Part shown: positions 13,301 to 24,400 of the stretch, piece after piece | Layout: every line of letters begins with the position of its first letter | Position numbering within the stretch: the stretch's first letter is position 1 | Origin: Gonatopus flavifemur | Taxonomy: Eukaryota > Arthropoda > Insecta > Hymenoptera > Dryinidae | Length of the DNA: 64,000 bases | Direction: 5' to 3' | Assembly (NCBI GenBank): GCA_018340375.1 | Contig: JAFFJZ010000012.1 | Location: forward strand, 3,596,001-3,660,000 | The notes under the pieces: model-generated | The model's database searches: none | What the model was told of the DNA's origin: nothing | What the model saw: only the letters and a program-made list of their open reading frames with translations | Position numbers and translations under genes: made by a program

Positions 13301-14865
13301 AACACACGATCGTGATCCTCATTGGTAATAGAACTCCATTCGCCTATTATCGCTATAATTTATTTGTAAAGTTCAGGGAAGATTATCGAAAGTGTAATTC
13401 ATGTAGTTTCTGCCTCTTTTTATTCTGACCAACCCGCTGCGCTAGCAGAATTAATAAGGGTATTATATGCATGTGGCAGAGAACTTTATCGACTCCGCCA
13501 AGTTTTACTTTGTTAAGAAGAACTATCTGAAACTGTGAAATAGTGATCCGATTGGAATCCAATTCTCATATTTGAATTTGAAATGCAAAATCGATTAAAT
13601 ACTTCTTTTTTTCTCATTTCTTATCGAAGGTTTCCACGTTTTTTCTTCTTCCTGCTTTCGTTCGAACGAAATATACTTTATTACGGATTACCAAATGTTA
13701 TACGAAGGAATTGTATGTCTCGTTCGACAAAGGGGTGGGAAAAATGGACTCTCGATAGATTTCGGAGAGTGTAAAATAGAAACTTCCGGGAAATATATTC
13801 AGGACTCGTTTCTCGGTATGAATTCTTTTGGATACCAATTATGAAAAAGAATACCTCGACTCTCCGTTTTATCGCCAAAAGAAATCGTATGCTTCGCGCG
13901 AGAAGTGGAATTTATAAATCCATTTCATTTATTCCTAACATTACATTATTCACAGAGTACTTCATTTCTTATTCATGTTTCAGATTTGCCATCCTTTCGT
14001 CAGTCCGAATAAAGTATCTCCCCGGAAAACGAGGGTTAGAGGGGTAACATATGTGCGTTCCAACAGTCGTTTCATTCACATTCAAAAATGTGTCCAATAA
14101 AATGATCGTCGGATGGCTCCGTAAAACTCAAGATGCTGACATATTCCACTTTGATCTCATTTTGCTGTTGTTCCTTTCTTTGACCAGCCATAAGTACGAC
14201 GTTCAGACACACGTGAGGGTATATAGAGTTGTAGTAAGAACACGTGTACCGTATCCCTTCTTCTGGGTGAATTGTGTACTTCCTTGCCACTCCCTTCCTT
14301 TTGTCCCCTAACCTCGCTCTCTCATCTTTCTTTCTTTATTTTTTCCCTCTTTCCCTCTTTCCACAATAATCAACAACAGGTAGAGTACAGACGGACAGGT
14401 GGTGTTGTAGTTCAGTGGCCCGTGATGATATTCACATGTGCATTCATCGTCAGTTTATGCGATGACTAGCCACGGAGAGCAAGTCGATCCACCTATTTAT
14501 CAGTGTACTTGGACTAATCTTTGTCCCCGTATATAATTCGTAATTATCTTTGTGATCGAAAGTGGAGTTCAACACGCGATTTACGATTATGGTGTTATCA
14601 TCATTGAAAGTACAAATAACCCTGTGACATGTAATCGATGTAACATCTTTTTCTTCGAGAAAAAAATCCATCGTTAGCTACAAAAAAAGAGAAAATATAA
14701 TATTTCATATTTCACCTCTCAGTCGAGAGCAACAACAATTTCTTCTCGCAGTGCTTCAAAACTATCGGAAAAACTGTCGAAGTTTTTCCTTGCGCTACCA
14801 GAATCATAAAAATCTGTACCACTTCGTTTTACGACCCCACTTTTCTTCGAGTATTATACACATCA
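10335..14865. other. Gene-poor interval
   Basis: No protein family was recognised. A possible 99-nt internal exon (11123-11221, open frame, AG before and GTAAGA after) is discussed as a finding. The part from about 13.2 to 14.7 kb is less repetitive than its surroundings and could hold upstream non-coding exons or regulatory DNA of the gene at 19845, but nothing in it proves this. Confidence 0.4.
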
Positions 14866-15075
14866 ATTGAGGTGCCGGAAAGAATAACTCGCTTAGCGCT
14901 CGAAAGGCCGTAGAAGTATTGTCCAAACCGTCAGGTCGAGGGTCGAAGAGAAAAGTCGGAATTTCGAAAATTGAAAAATACTGGGCGATGGGGCTCAACA
15001 AATCAATCTCAGTGTCCCTTTATCATTTTTTTCTAGGATGTATAGTTTTCCAGGAAAAAATGAAAACTGCCCGAG
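14866..15075 (+). repeat. Dispersed repeat, arm 1 of an inverted pair
   Basis: About 210 bp closely matching, in opposite orientation, the segment at 18062-18270. Shared phrases include 'gtattgtccaaac', 'gtcggaatttcgaaaattg' and 'cctag(g)atgtatagtttt'. Neither arm carries a recognised coding domain; small open frames in both are by-products. Confidence 0.65.
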
Positions 15076-15095
15076 TCGAAATACCTCCTCTACTT

Positions 15096-16114
15096 CACTG
15101 AGAAAAATGAAATGTGAAAATAACTTCTATTTCGTATATTTTTCACCCGTCAAATAATGAAAACTGAAGCCAGCCTTTCAAAAGTGAAAAGTACCTTTTC
15201 AATGTTGAATTTCACCGTACATTCGGTTTGATTCACTAAAAAGATGGTATTTATCACCTAGCTCATGGTAATAATAACTAAAAAGATAGTATTCATCACC
15301 TATCCTGGTAGAAATTTTCGATAGTGAATAATGAGGCACTTACCAGTTTATCTCTTCTACTCATGAGGCACTAGTGAGGAAAACTCACAAAACACTCACT
15401 AGAATGTAACACTCCAACTAACTAGATTCCATTTATCAAAACTAGTGACCAGTCATCATTATCTAACGAGGAACTCATTAGAAACTAACATATCACTTGT
15501 GAGAATAATCAGGGTAAAAATAAAAACTTATTATTGAATTTATAATTGATTCAGATATTTTCTTAGTTTCAACAAATTTACTTCAACTCAGAGAATTTTT
15601 TCATTCGAGAATTTTGTTTTCTGGTATAGTTACATTGTTTTATTGCATCAAAAGAGCACTGTCTGCAGAGGATTCTATTTTCAGAATAAAGAGACATGTT
15701 TTCAATTTGATTAATTATTTTTTACCAGTCATCCAGAAAAATTAATTAATCCAAATATGAATCTAATGAATATTTGGCGAATCTAATGAACAATATTGAT
15801 CTAATAAATGAAACTGCTTATCAATGATTTTAGTTAATAATGTATAAATCTAATCTGAGTAATGTTTGAATTAACCTTGCAAGAAATTATCCAAACATCA
15901 CTAGTCGGATAAGATTTACAAGTGATTCATTAGTCGCTCAGTAGTTTTATTTTAATAAATTTTTCCTGCGAATAACTTATGAGTCATGAGGAAAAACTTG
16001 TGATATTTCTACTAGGGTAACTCATGGTAATAATAATCAGAATAATGTATCTTTTACCGTCAAATACATTACTATATTGAAACATGATTTCTACAATGCA
16101 GATTTTTCTCAGTG
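15096..16114. mobile_element. MITE, CACTGAGAAAAAT termini
   Basis: CACTGAGAAAAATG at the left and ATTTTTCTCAGTG at the right, with matching tt/tt flanks. It is 1,019 bp and contains another complete element at 15303-16017, so its own sequence is only about 300 bp. No coding capacity. Confidence 0.7.
15303..16017. mobile_element. Nested fold-back element, CCCTAGTAGAAAT type
   Basis: The left end TCCTGGTAGAAATTTTC (first base probably mutated from C) and the right end GATATTTCTACTAGGG have ta/ta flanks. The interior words 'ctcattagaaac', 'actagtgag' and 'gaggaac' recur in both orientations. The terminal type matches the element at 30736-32152. Confidence 0.6.
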
Positions 16115-16268
16115 TTTGCTGCTAATAATCCTCTTTTCAGTAGGAGCTGTTTCAATGAGATATCATTTCCTACTTTGCCCCTAAAAGTGGTAGAAATTTC
16201 CTATTTCACTATTTGTAGGAGCAAATCAGGTGCAAGGTTGACCTCCTACTTTGACCCTACCGCCTCTG

Positions 16269-16540
16269 CACGGAGAAAAATGCAGCCCGAAAATATGACT
16301 TTTTTTTAATTCTTTTAGTAAACTAGGAATAGAAAGATTTATAAAATGAATTTTTACATGAGAATACGAAAGATTATGAGGGCTGTAGAAAATGTGATGG
16401 GTAGGATTGAAATTTCATACTCACGGTTTGTTTAAAGTAATCGTAAGCTTCCGTATTTTAACGTACAAATTCATTTGACAAATCATCCTATTCCTGGTTT
16501 ACAAAAAAATGTTTAAAAAGTCATATTTTGATAATCAAGC
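16269..16540. mobile_element. Degraded MITE, CACGGAGAAAAATGCAGC start
   Basis: It starts CACGGAGAAAAATGCAGC followed by 'ccgaaaatatgac'. An inverted 'aaaaagtcatattttg' near 16525-16540 marks the other side, but the terminal CCGTG is missing. The same family is intact at 54720-55031, and its left end is seen again at 63649. Confidence 0.5.
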
Positions 16541-18061
16541 TTATGTGTCAGTGGCAGTCAATAAAAAAGAACTTGAGTAATTTGATAATTTTGTTGTGAA
16601 TTTCCTTTTATAATCTTAATTGTGTACCCTATTTTTTATACACTCAAATAAATCATTCATACAAAAAAAAGAAACCTCATAGATATTCGTTTGGGTAAAA
16701 AATGTCATTGGATTCCAAAAATATTTCATTCCATGAAATGAGTAAGTGTTTATTTGAATGGAATGCATATTTCATACTTCGGAAAAAAGGAGTATCGAGA
16801 TTGATAAGTCTGCAGTTATAATCTCTAGTGTGAGAATAGCACAAATATAACACGACCAACGTCACAATAACATCAGATTCTAAAATTGGAAACAAATGAA
16901 GATCGAATGTTGTTGGCTGTACTCGTGCAGGAAAAACAATTAAAGAAACATCGGAAGATCGAAATTCTCATGCACTATGACCATTCTTTTCGTTTTATTT
17001 TTCTTGAAGTTGTTGTGCGTTTTTTTTTTAATTTTATTAAAAACTTCATTCAACCATGAGGAACATCGTTGGTAGGGGAAGTTTTATGAAACTTGAAATT
17101 CTCTGGATACTTCTTTTTGCCGAAGTACGTTAAATATGATCTTCGATGATCATTGATTTATGATTGAATAACGTTCAACAAATTATGCTTTCCACTGAAT
17201 CCCGTGGTCTGTGACAATCGGTATACTACCGAGTACACATCCTGAATATTTCATTCGATTTCGTTGACAAACGACTGAGTGATCGTGAGTTATGTTTTTG
17301 AAACTATTGATTTGAGACCGACAAAGTTTTATGGTTTTTAAGTTTTACCATGAAAAATACATTCCAAGATGGGAAGTTTTACTTGGAAGAATATTCTTCG
17401 TTACATCGATCTGAATATGCATATAAGTTCTTTATTATTTGCTTTGATCCTTTTTTATTGCCCAATATCATCACTGTTCTACGTGATTTCATGCGCTAAG
17501 CAAGTTATATTCCCTGTAACTCCAATCAAACTGTTCATAACAAAAACATGGATAGTGAAAATGGAATGTTGTAAAAATATTCGGATTCTGCGACCTAAAA
17601 AAAAAAAGTTTGAAAAATTTTATCTTGTGGTTGAAAAATTAAGCGAATACAATCGTTCCTACAGAACCTGGTATTCAGCCGGGGAACGACACATAATTGT
17701 TATAGAATTCCGCTGCGCGCTTATAAAGAAACCCTGTATTTTGCAAACTAATAATCCAATCGATCTGAAATTTTGCATGAAGTGAGTCCATACAGTAGCA
17801 AACAACTTTGTCGCAGGGAGTTTTTTGTAGCTCTCACTTTCTACACCACTTGTTTAATGCTAAGCATGAAAAACGTGATTTTCACTTTGAATTAAAGATT
17901 TGTTGATTTTTTATTAACTTCCAAAAATTTTCGCGATATTATGATCTATGGGGAAACTTGACAAATCGAAATCCGCAAGATTCATTCCGAATCATTCGAA
18001 AATGAATGAGATCGAACGAATTCAGAGTTGAAAAATATTGATTGTTGGTACGACAAAATGT
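16541..18061. other. No gene recognised
   Basis: AT-rich sequence. The longest open frame (17369-17785, 138 codons) has no recognisable domain and no compelling splice context, and its composition resembles the surroundings. Confidence 0.35.
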
Positions 18062-18270
18062 ACAGTTTTTATTTTTTCTCTCGAAAACTATACATCCTAG
18101 AAAAAAATGGTAAAAGGACACTGACATCGATTTTTTGGGCCCTATCACCCAGTATTTTTCAATTTTCGAAATTCCGACTTTTTTCTTCGACCCTTGACCT
18201 AACTGTTTGGACAATACTTCCACGGCTTTTCGAGCGCCAAGCGAGTTATTCTTTCTGGCGCCTCAATTTC
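18062..18270 (-). repeat. Dispersed repeat, arm 2 of an inverted pair
   Basis: Inverted copy of 14866-15075, with a few percent to about 15 percent differences judged by eye. The roughly 3 kb spacing and the divergence suggest two independent insertions of one family and not a single hairpin. Confidence 0.6.
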
Positions 18271-19844
18271 TTTCACATTCTTAGTTATTTAAATTATTAC
18301 CAAGTATATTACAATAAAACCCAACACAATCGATGAACAAAACCGTAATTGTCCTCGAAGAAGTAAAACCGACAACGCACGCTGCTTACTAGTCCGATAT
18401 GCCAAGGCCGAGAAATGCACAAGGCGGAAACTTGACTCCTCGACTTGACTTTTACTTTCTATATTACATTATAACATACCTTCATGTTCGACATCTTTTT
18501 TCCTCTTTGAATACTTTTTTCTTCGATTTGAGAGAATTGATAAAAAAGAAAGAACAATTTATTTATTTCGAGTTTTTTGGAATTTAAATTCTCTTACTCT
18601 CCGGGAATGCCAGGACAAAACGTGATACCATAGAATCACTAAATAAGAGTCAAAGATGGAAGCGAATACTTTGGCAAGAAAAGGTGTGAGAATATGTGCT
18701 GCGTTTGTGGCTTCGAATCACGTATTCTCCTTTTTATTTATCTATCGTTCAGGACTTGAAGGAATTCTTTCTCAAGTTTATTGTTATACCGCGCCCTTTC
18801 TTTCTCCTGACAAAATTTATAATATCCCTACAAAGAATGTAATTTTTTTGAATGATCAGATTTTTAGCATTCCATTTGTCTCCAAAATCGGTTGAATTAT
18901 TCACTTTTCATTCAACCGAAAGAAACTTTTTTCTTTGGTACAATCGACCGTTAAATTTCGGGTGAATTTCCTTTCTCATGAAATACGAGGATCCGGGGCG
19001 TGTCTTTGTTCCCTCAAAATTACTTTTCACATGCCTACCAGTTCTTTCTTTTATTCTGTTCCATCGTTGTTTGCTTTTTTTATTATTATTATCATTTTCT
19101 CATCGTGAGAAAGATATTTAAATGATTCAATGATATTGCCCAGCTTCTGTACGTTTGTGCTTAATTCAATTGGATTCAAATCGATACGGTAGTGAATGTT
19201 TTATCGCTGAGCAGATAATTTTTCGTTAGCCGTGTTCGTAATTTACTTTCTTTCATACTATAATCCATTACATATGGGAATTTATATAAATCACATTTGA
19301 ATCAGGGATAAATAATTCACGATCCATGGATAAGTTATAGCTCATATATGAAAATATTGAATCCGTACATGTTCCGTAAGGGATTCAAAGAAGCTGTTTC
19401 GTGCAAAATTATGTAGAATTCGTATACAGGGCATCCCAGAATTCCTTTCTTTTTTTTATAACTCTATTAGCTTCAAACTGCACAAAATCTCTCTCTTTTT
19501 GAACTAAATTTTCATTGTTGATGTCTAAAAAATAAAGTTTTAAATCTAAAAGTTTGTACTGAATTTTAGGACACCGTGGAAACTTAATCTCTTTGAAAAT
19601 TTCAAAGGTAATGTGGAATAACATGTGGAAATATGAATGTGGAACGTTAATCGGCTAAAATGTTATCATTTAATTGCTCTCACATTTCATTACGTCGATT
19701 GGTGCTCGAACATAATTCGATCAACACATGTAAATTCCTCACCGAAGTCATAAGCATGGATATTTGATACAAAAACAGTTATATCGGTCGAAGGGGAAAA
19801 TTATTGCAATTCAGTGTCGAAGATTGTAAAAATGAAATGAAAAT
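18271..19844. promoter_or_regulatory. Upstream region of the PHLPP-like gene
   Basis: Non-coding AT-rich DNA directly before the first coding exon of the gene at 19845. An in-frame TGA lies four codons before the chosen ATG, so this exon does not extend upstream in frame. No TATA box, initiator or splice acceptor is clear enough to place the transcription start. Confidence 0.3.
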
Positions 19845-21386
19845 ATGGTGATATCGAGTATGGAAAGTGACAACGTAATTACCAACGGCGGTACACCGGA
19901 AAAATTGAGATCCCGACGATTGTCCTCGACGAGAGGTCTTAAAACGACTACCAAAAACGAGGACTCGCATTCTATAACAGATAAATCGATGGTCCTCAAT
20001 CGTAAGAACGTATGTCCAACGATGAGCAAAAAAGCTGACGACGGTAGTACGAGAAAAAGGTTCGTGATCAATTGGGAACTGAACGAACGTATCAGTCTCA
20101 GTAGTGGATCCAGCACGGGATTGGAGATACGTCCCGATATGAAGAACGGCATTGAATTCGGTGAAAATAAAAACAAAAAAGATGTACCCGACAAAGAGGC
20201 TGTCGGGAATCGCAGGGAGTCAAGAACAAAGACAAACCTTGATCAAATGAACGTATCTGGATTTCAATTTCCTCATAGGACAATCGACAGAAAACATCGT
20301 GGTTCGTGGTCCATAGAGATCGACGTTATCAAAACTCACGACGACGACGGCGACGGCAACGACGTCGATGAGAACATATTGAAGAGCGATTCCAAATACG
20401 AAATTGGTATACCGAATAAAATCAACGATAACAATAGTAATAACATTTATCGTCATTCCAAAGCAACGGTAAAATCCAACTCCAAGAAAGGATCTATTCG
20501 TAAGAATTCCACGATCGATCAAAATAAAAACAACTCCATATCGAAAAGATTAGAATTAATTCACGAACTGAATCAAAAAATTCTAGCTAATTACAAAAAA
20601 TATCAGAAAAAGTCCAAGAGGTCGAAAGATTCACACTCCGAAGGTATATTATCAAAGAAGAATGTCATCGTCGAAATGGAGAAGAACGAACGATCGAGTA
20701 CCAAAGACGAACCCAAAACGACGGCATCCGCAAATTTCCAAGTTTTCAAAGAGCAAGACAATGCGAATAACGATGAGAGATTGGGAAGTTCTCAATTGTA
20801 TCCTAATTCGAGCGACGAGGATGACTTTGATGGAAAAGATCGGCGTATCCCCCCGTTGCAATCGACACGCGTCGAAATGGTGGAACTACATTATAACGCG
20901 CAGCGACATGAAGAAGAAGAAGAAGAAGAAGAAAAAGAAAAAAGAGAGAAGGAGATGGCGCAACAGGACGACGAAGATCAAGAAGCTTTGGAAAAAGAAA
21001 TTTTAAAAAATTTGAACGAAACGATCGGTCGATACGATGACAGCAGCCACACTCCTTCGAATAATTCGAATACATCGGAAAAAGATGACGGCGAGGAAAG
21101 TTTTAGCACGGATTCCATTCAAAGTCACAGTCCGAGAAGCGAGATAGACAAGAGCAAGAACAACAACGGTTCTCTTTTAGTGCGAAGTTCTGAAACGGAA
21201 AGTCTCTTGGAAACCTTCAACTCCTCTTGGGATTCCGGAGTTGGGGTGGACGTTGGAACCGGAAGTGGCTGGGTTAGAATACACACGGGAATCGAGAGCA
21301 GTCTCGTCTATCTTACGTTGGACACAACGGCTAAAGATGTCTGCAGGGATATGCTTCTAGGACACGATTTGGCTCTGTTCATACAG
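19845..21386 (+). CDS. PHLPP-like protein, first coding exon (partial gene)
   Basis: 514 codons are open from ATG 19845 to a strong donor CAG|GTAAGAG; an in-frame stop lies just upstream, and a second ATG at codon 6 is an alternative start. Residues 1-470 are hydrophilic and probably disordered: rich in S, N, K, D and E, with a run of glutamates near 356-367 followed by a short possible helix (EALEKEILKNLNETIGRYDD). From about residue 474 (SGWVRIHTGIESS) a compact fold starts and continues in the exon at 30515. The pair resembles the Ras-association-like domain that precedes the PH, leucine-rich-repeat and PP2C parts of PHLPP phosphatases, which dephosphorylate AKT and PKC. That assignment is from remembered family pattern only; another RA-domain protein is possible. 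Codon use and base composition are richer in G+C than the surroundings, as expected of real coding DNA. The later domains are not seen in this window. Confidence 0.6.
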
Positions 21387-22447
21387 GTAAGAGTAAACTT
21401 TGAGGTTACGATTGATCTTCTACGTCTCCTTGTTCTTCTTCAACTTCCATTCTAACAAAGTCCTCAACCAAGATACATACAATAGTTCTATCAACTGTTT
21501 CTCGTCTGTGAACTTTCTCATTTATGAATCACGAGATACGGTTTTTACGAATGATTTCAGTTAAATTTGTATTTTATACTATAAGGAACAAATCTATTCA
21601 TTTTTCAAACAAAATTTGTAAATTGTGAAAAAGTGTTTTAAAATTACATTACGTTTTCTATTTTGCGATGAATGATCATTAAATTAATGCTTCTTTTTGG
21701 CGCTCGCGTCTAACGAGTCACGTAATTTCCAAAGTTTTTATGTCATTAGGGAACGTTAGCTTAATATTCGAAATTTCAGATGCGTTTCTGCGTCATTTGC
21801 CGAGGAATTGTTCGAAGTGTCTCATGTGTATACAATAATATTAGTTTTGAAACTCTCGAGAAAATACTATTGTTAGGACTTTTTCATGTATATCTTATGA
21901 GGGGAAAAACAATCAAGATTGTTAATAATATTCGTTCCATATTTTGTATGCAAATATGAACATCGCCACCTTTTCTATCGCGATTCAGTGTATCGGCTAC
22001 CGAAAACAAATATTTTTCAGAAGTTGATTATACTACTGTGTCCAAAAAATAAGGTGACATAGCAGTTATTTTTAAAAATCTTTATTTATTCTCTCAAATC
22101 CAGTTCATCGCCTTCAAAGTAATCCCCCCGGATACAATGCATTTATGCCAACGCATTTTCCAATCTTCGAAACAGTTGTTAAAGTCGGTTTCCGGGATGG
22201 TCTTCAGCTCTCTCTTCGATTCGATTTGGATCTCCTCTATCGACGCAAAACGGTGTCCCCGGAGCGGTGTTTTGAGTTTGTTGGATAGCCAGAAATCGCA
22301 CGACGCCAAATCAGGTAAATACGGTGGTTGTGGAACGATATGGGTCGAATTTTGTGCGAAATAGTCACGAAGAATCAATGCAGGGTGAACCGGTGCATTG
22401 TCGTGGTGCAAAAACCAAGAGTCGTCTCGCTACAATTCCGTTCTCTT

Positions 22448-22746
22448 CACGGAAAGACCGGGTCTATTAATATTTAGAAAAATGACTGTCAATTTAGGGA
22501 AGACGAGGATCGGTGGAAAATATTCGTAGTGAGTCTACTAAAAATTCGTAGTCGATGTATTAATAATTGATAGTTTCACTGTGAAAAATACCAATGAAAC
22601 TATCAACTGTTAATATTTTGACTACGAAGTTTTGGTAGACTCACTACGTATATTTTTCAGCGATCCTCTTTTTCCCTAAATGAACAGTTATTTTCCTAAA
22701 CGTTGATAAATTCTTTCTGAATATTAATAGACTCGGTCTTTCCGTG
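22448..22746. mobile_element. MITE, CACGGAAAGACC termini, in mariner ORF
   Basis: CACGGAAAGACCGGGTCTA and TAGACTCGGTCTTTCCGTG form the ends, flanked by tt/tt. A second internal hairpin (TAGTGAGTCTAC...) lies in the middle. Removing the element plus one tt restores the mariner frame as ...VRLKRTEL, a stop, then RDDSWFLHHDN, so the 2-bp duplication is genuine. Confidence 0.85.
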
Positions 22747-23045
22747 TTCAGGCGAACAGCTTCACGTGAATGACGCATAACGCTCAAATAATATCCTATG
22801 TTGACAGTTTGACCCGGTGGAAGGAACTCCAAATGCACAACACCACGATAATCGAAAACAGTCAACATAAACTTGATTTTTGAGCGACTTTGGCGCGGTC
22901 TTTTTGGTTTTGCCTCAAATTTAGCGCGATATTCACTTGCTTGATCGGTTGTTTCACGTTTCATCTCCCGTAATAATGCGTTTCATCTTATCCTGATGAT
23001 CAGAAAGCATTGTTTTACACACTTCAACGCGACGATGTTTTTCCG

Positions 23046-23364
23046 CACGAGAATAATAATTCAGCTGCAGCAGCTAAGTAGCTATAGCACGGATACGGAC
23101 CAGTGATGCCAGCATTTGGTCGACCGAGTCGATTTTCCCTCTCCATCACATCTGTCTGTATAGAAATTCAACACCCACAATCAAACCTCCGACAAAAGAA
23201 ATTTGATTGTATACAGCGTGATGGAGGGGGAAAATCGACTCGGTCGACCAAATGCTGGCATCACTGATACGGACAGCCATTAAATTAGCTGCAGGAGCCA
23301 ATTTAATGGCTGTCCGTGTCCGTGCTAGCTACTTAGCTGCTGCAGCTAAATTATTTTCTCCGTG
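23046..23364. mobile_element. MITE, CACG termini, in mariner ORF
   Basis: Arms such as ATTCAGCTGCAGCAGCTAAG and their inverted copy lie next to CACGAGAA at the left and TTCTCCGTG at the right. The flanks are cg/ca, one change from a perfect 2-bp repeat. Excision with one copy restores the mariner reading KTLNCL-EKHRRVEVCK. It carries a further insertion at 23101-23266. Confidence 0.75.
23101..23266. mobile_element. hAT-type MITE with 8-bp target duplication
   Basis: The ends CAGTGATGCCAGCATTTGG and CCAAATGCTGGCATCACTG are perfect inverted repeats that continue inward through 'tcgaccgagtcgattttcc'. The 8-bp flanks are identical (atacggac/atacggac), which is typical of hAT elements. It sits inside the CACG-ended MITE, inside the mariner, inside the PHLPP-like intron. 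Confidence 0.85.
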
Positions 23365-23450
23365 CAGGCAATTCAGTGTTTTCCGTACCAATCGAGATTT
23401 GACGCGTCTGAGGCCCAAAACATCCTTCCAAATGGTATTGACTGATCCTT

Positions 23451-24015
23451 CCCAAGCGTGTATGGCCTATAATGACAATGGGCCCCAGGCTGGGTCCATC
23501 CTCTTTAACCCAGTATTGGGGAATGACGATGGGGCCCATGTTGGCTCAATTTTGGCCCTGTTGTGCTTCCCCATACAATTATAGTTGAAAAAAATGGAGA
23601 TAATGAATCTTAGTGCGGGCACATTTGAACTTGGCCCCAATTTGGACCAGCGTTAGGCCAAGATTGGGGTGAATTTATATCCCGAGCATGTGTATACAAT
23701 CCTCAGCGTGTAAGAATTTCGGTCCCACTCTGGCCCAGTCTTGGGCCCATATCGGCAGGATGGGGCCCATGCTGGCCCGGGGTGGGCCCCATGGTATATA
23801 CATGCTAGGGATTTTCCAATTTCAAAACAAAAAGGAAGGGGCAGTATTGATTGCCTAGTCTGGGTTCATGCTGGGCCCGTGGTGTAACCAATTCTCGGTC
23901 AAAGCAATACGGCCAAGCTGGGAACGATGTTACCATCCCAGGGTTGGCCCCACGTTAGGTAGGATGGGCACCCACCCTGGGCGTAGATGGGGCCCGCCGT
24001 CAATACACACTTGGG
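23451..24015. mobile_element. CCCAAGCGTGTAT element, copy 1
   Basis: CCCAAGCGTGTATGGCC at the left, ATACACACTTGGG at the right, flanked by tt/tt. The interior is GC-rich for this window and made of words such as 'gggcccat', 'ggcccca' and 'cccagtc' in both orientations. Removing it with one tt gives the conserved mariner string ISKGSVNTIWKD. A second copy about 20 bp longer is at 53748-54335. Confidence 0.85.
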
Positions 24016-24400
24016 TTTTGAAATACCAACATCATCAGCAAGATCTCTAATTGTTAATCGACGATTCACGAGCACCAAATCTTTGATTTTTTGGACGTGA
24101 ACTTTGTCAGTTGAAGTTGAGGGTCGAGACCGGGACGCTTGTCGTCTTCGACACGTTCTCGACCTTCTTGGAATTCTTTATACCACTTGTAAACATTTTT
24201 TTTTCGACATAGCCTCATCACTGAAGCCTTCCTGCACCATCCTTAACGAATCAGCAGCAGAAAATTATTTCGCAAACAAAATTTAATACAAATTCTTTGC
24301 TCAACAAATGCAGACATTATAAATATCGAAAAATTCACTTTCAGCAGCTTAAAAAACGAAGCGTATCTCAAACATCAATGAATATTTTGATGTGACCCTT

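Larger units (their letters stand above)
22094..24290 (-). pseudogene. Mariner transposase, disrupted
   Basis: The DDE/D parts are visible in minus-strand fragments: ITGDET carries the first aspartate, HHDNAPVH the second and LPDLASCDF the third. The reading frame is broken by three MITEs, an in-frame TAG before RDDSWFLHHDN, and point frameshifts. Reading across each insertion after mentally removing it restores conserved family sequence, which dates the insertions after the mariner. It does not code for a functional protein. Confidence 0.8.

Noticed and set aside
17369..17785. 138-codon open frame with a hydrophobic N-terminal part
   Set aside because: Base composition equals the surroundings, there is no family resemblance, and AT-rich DNA of this size yields such frames by chance.
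20652..21075. Other-frame ORFs over the first PHLPP-like exon
   Set aside because: Shadows of the 514-codon frame, produced by its GAA/AAG-rich composition.
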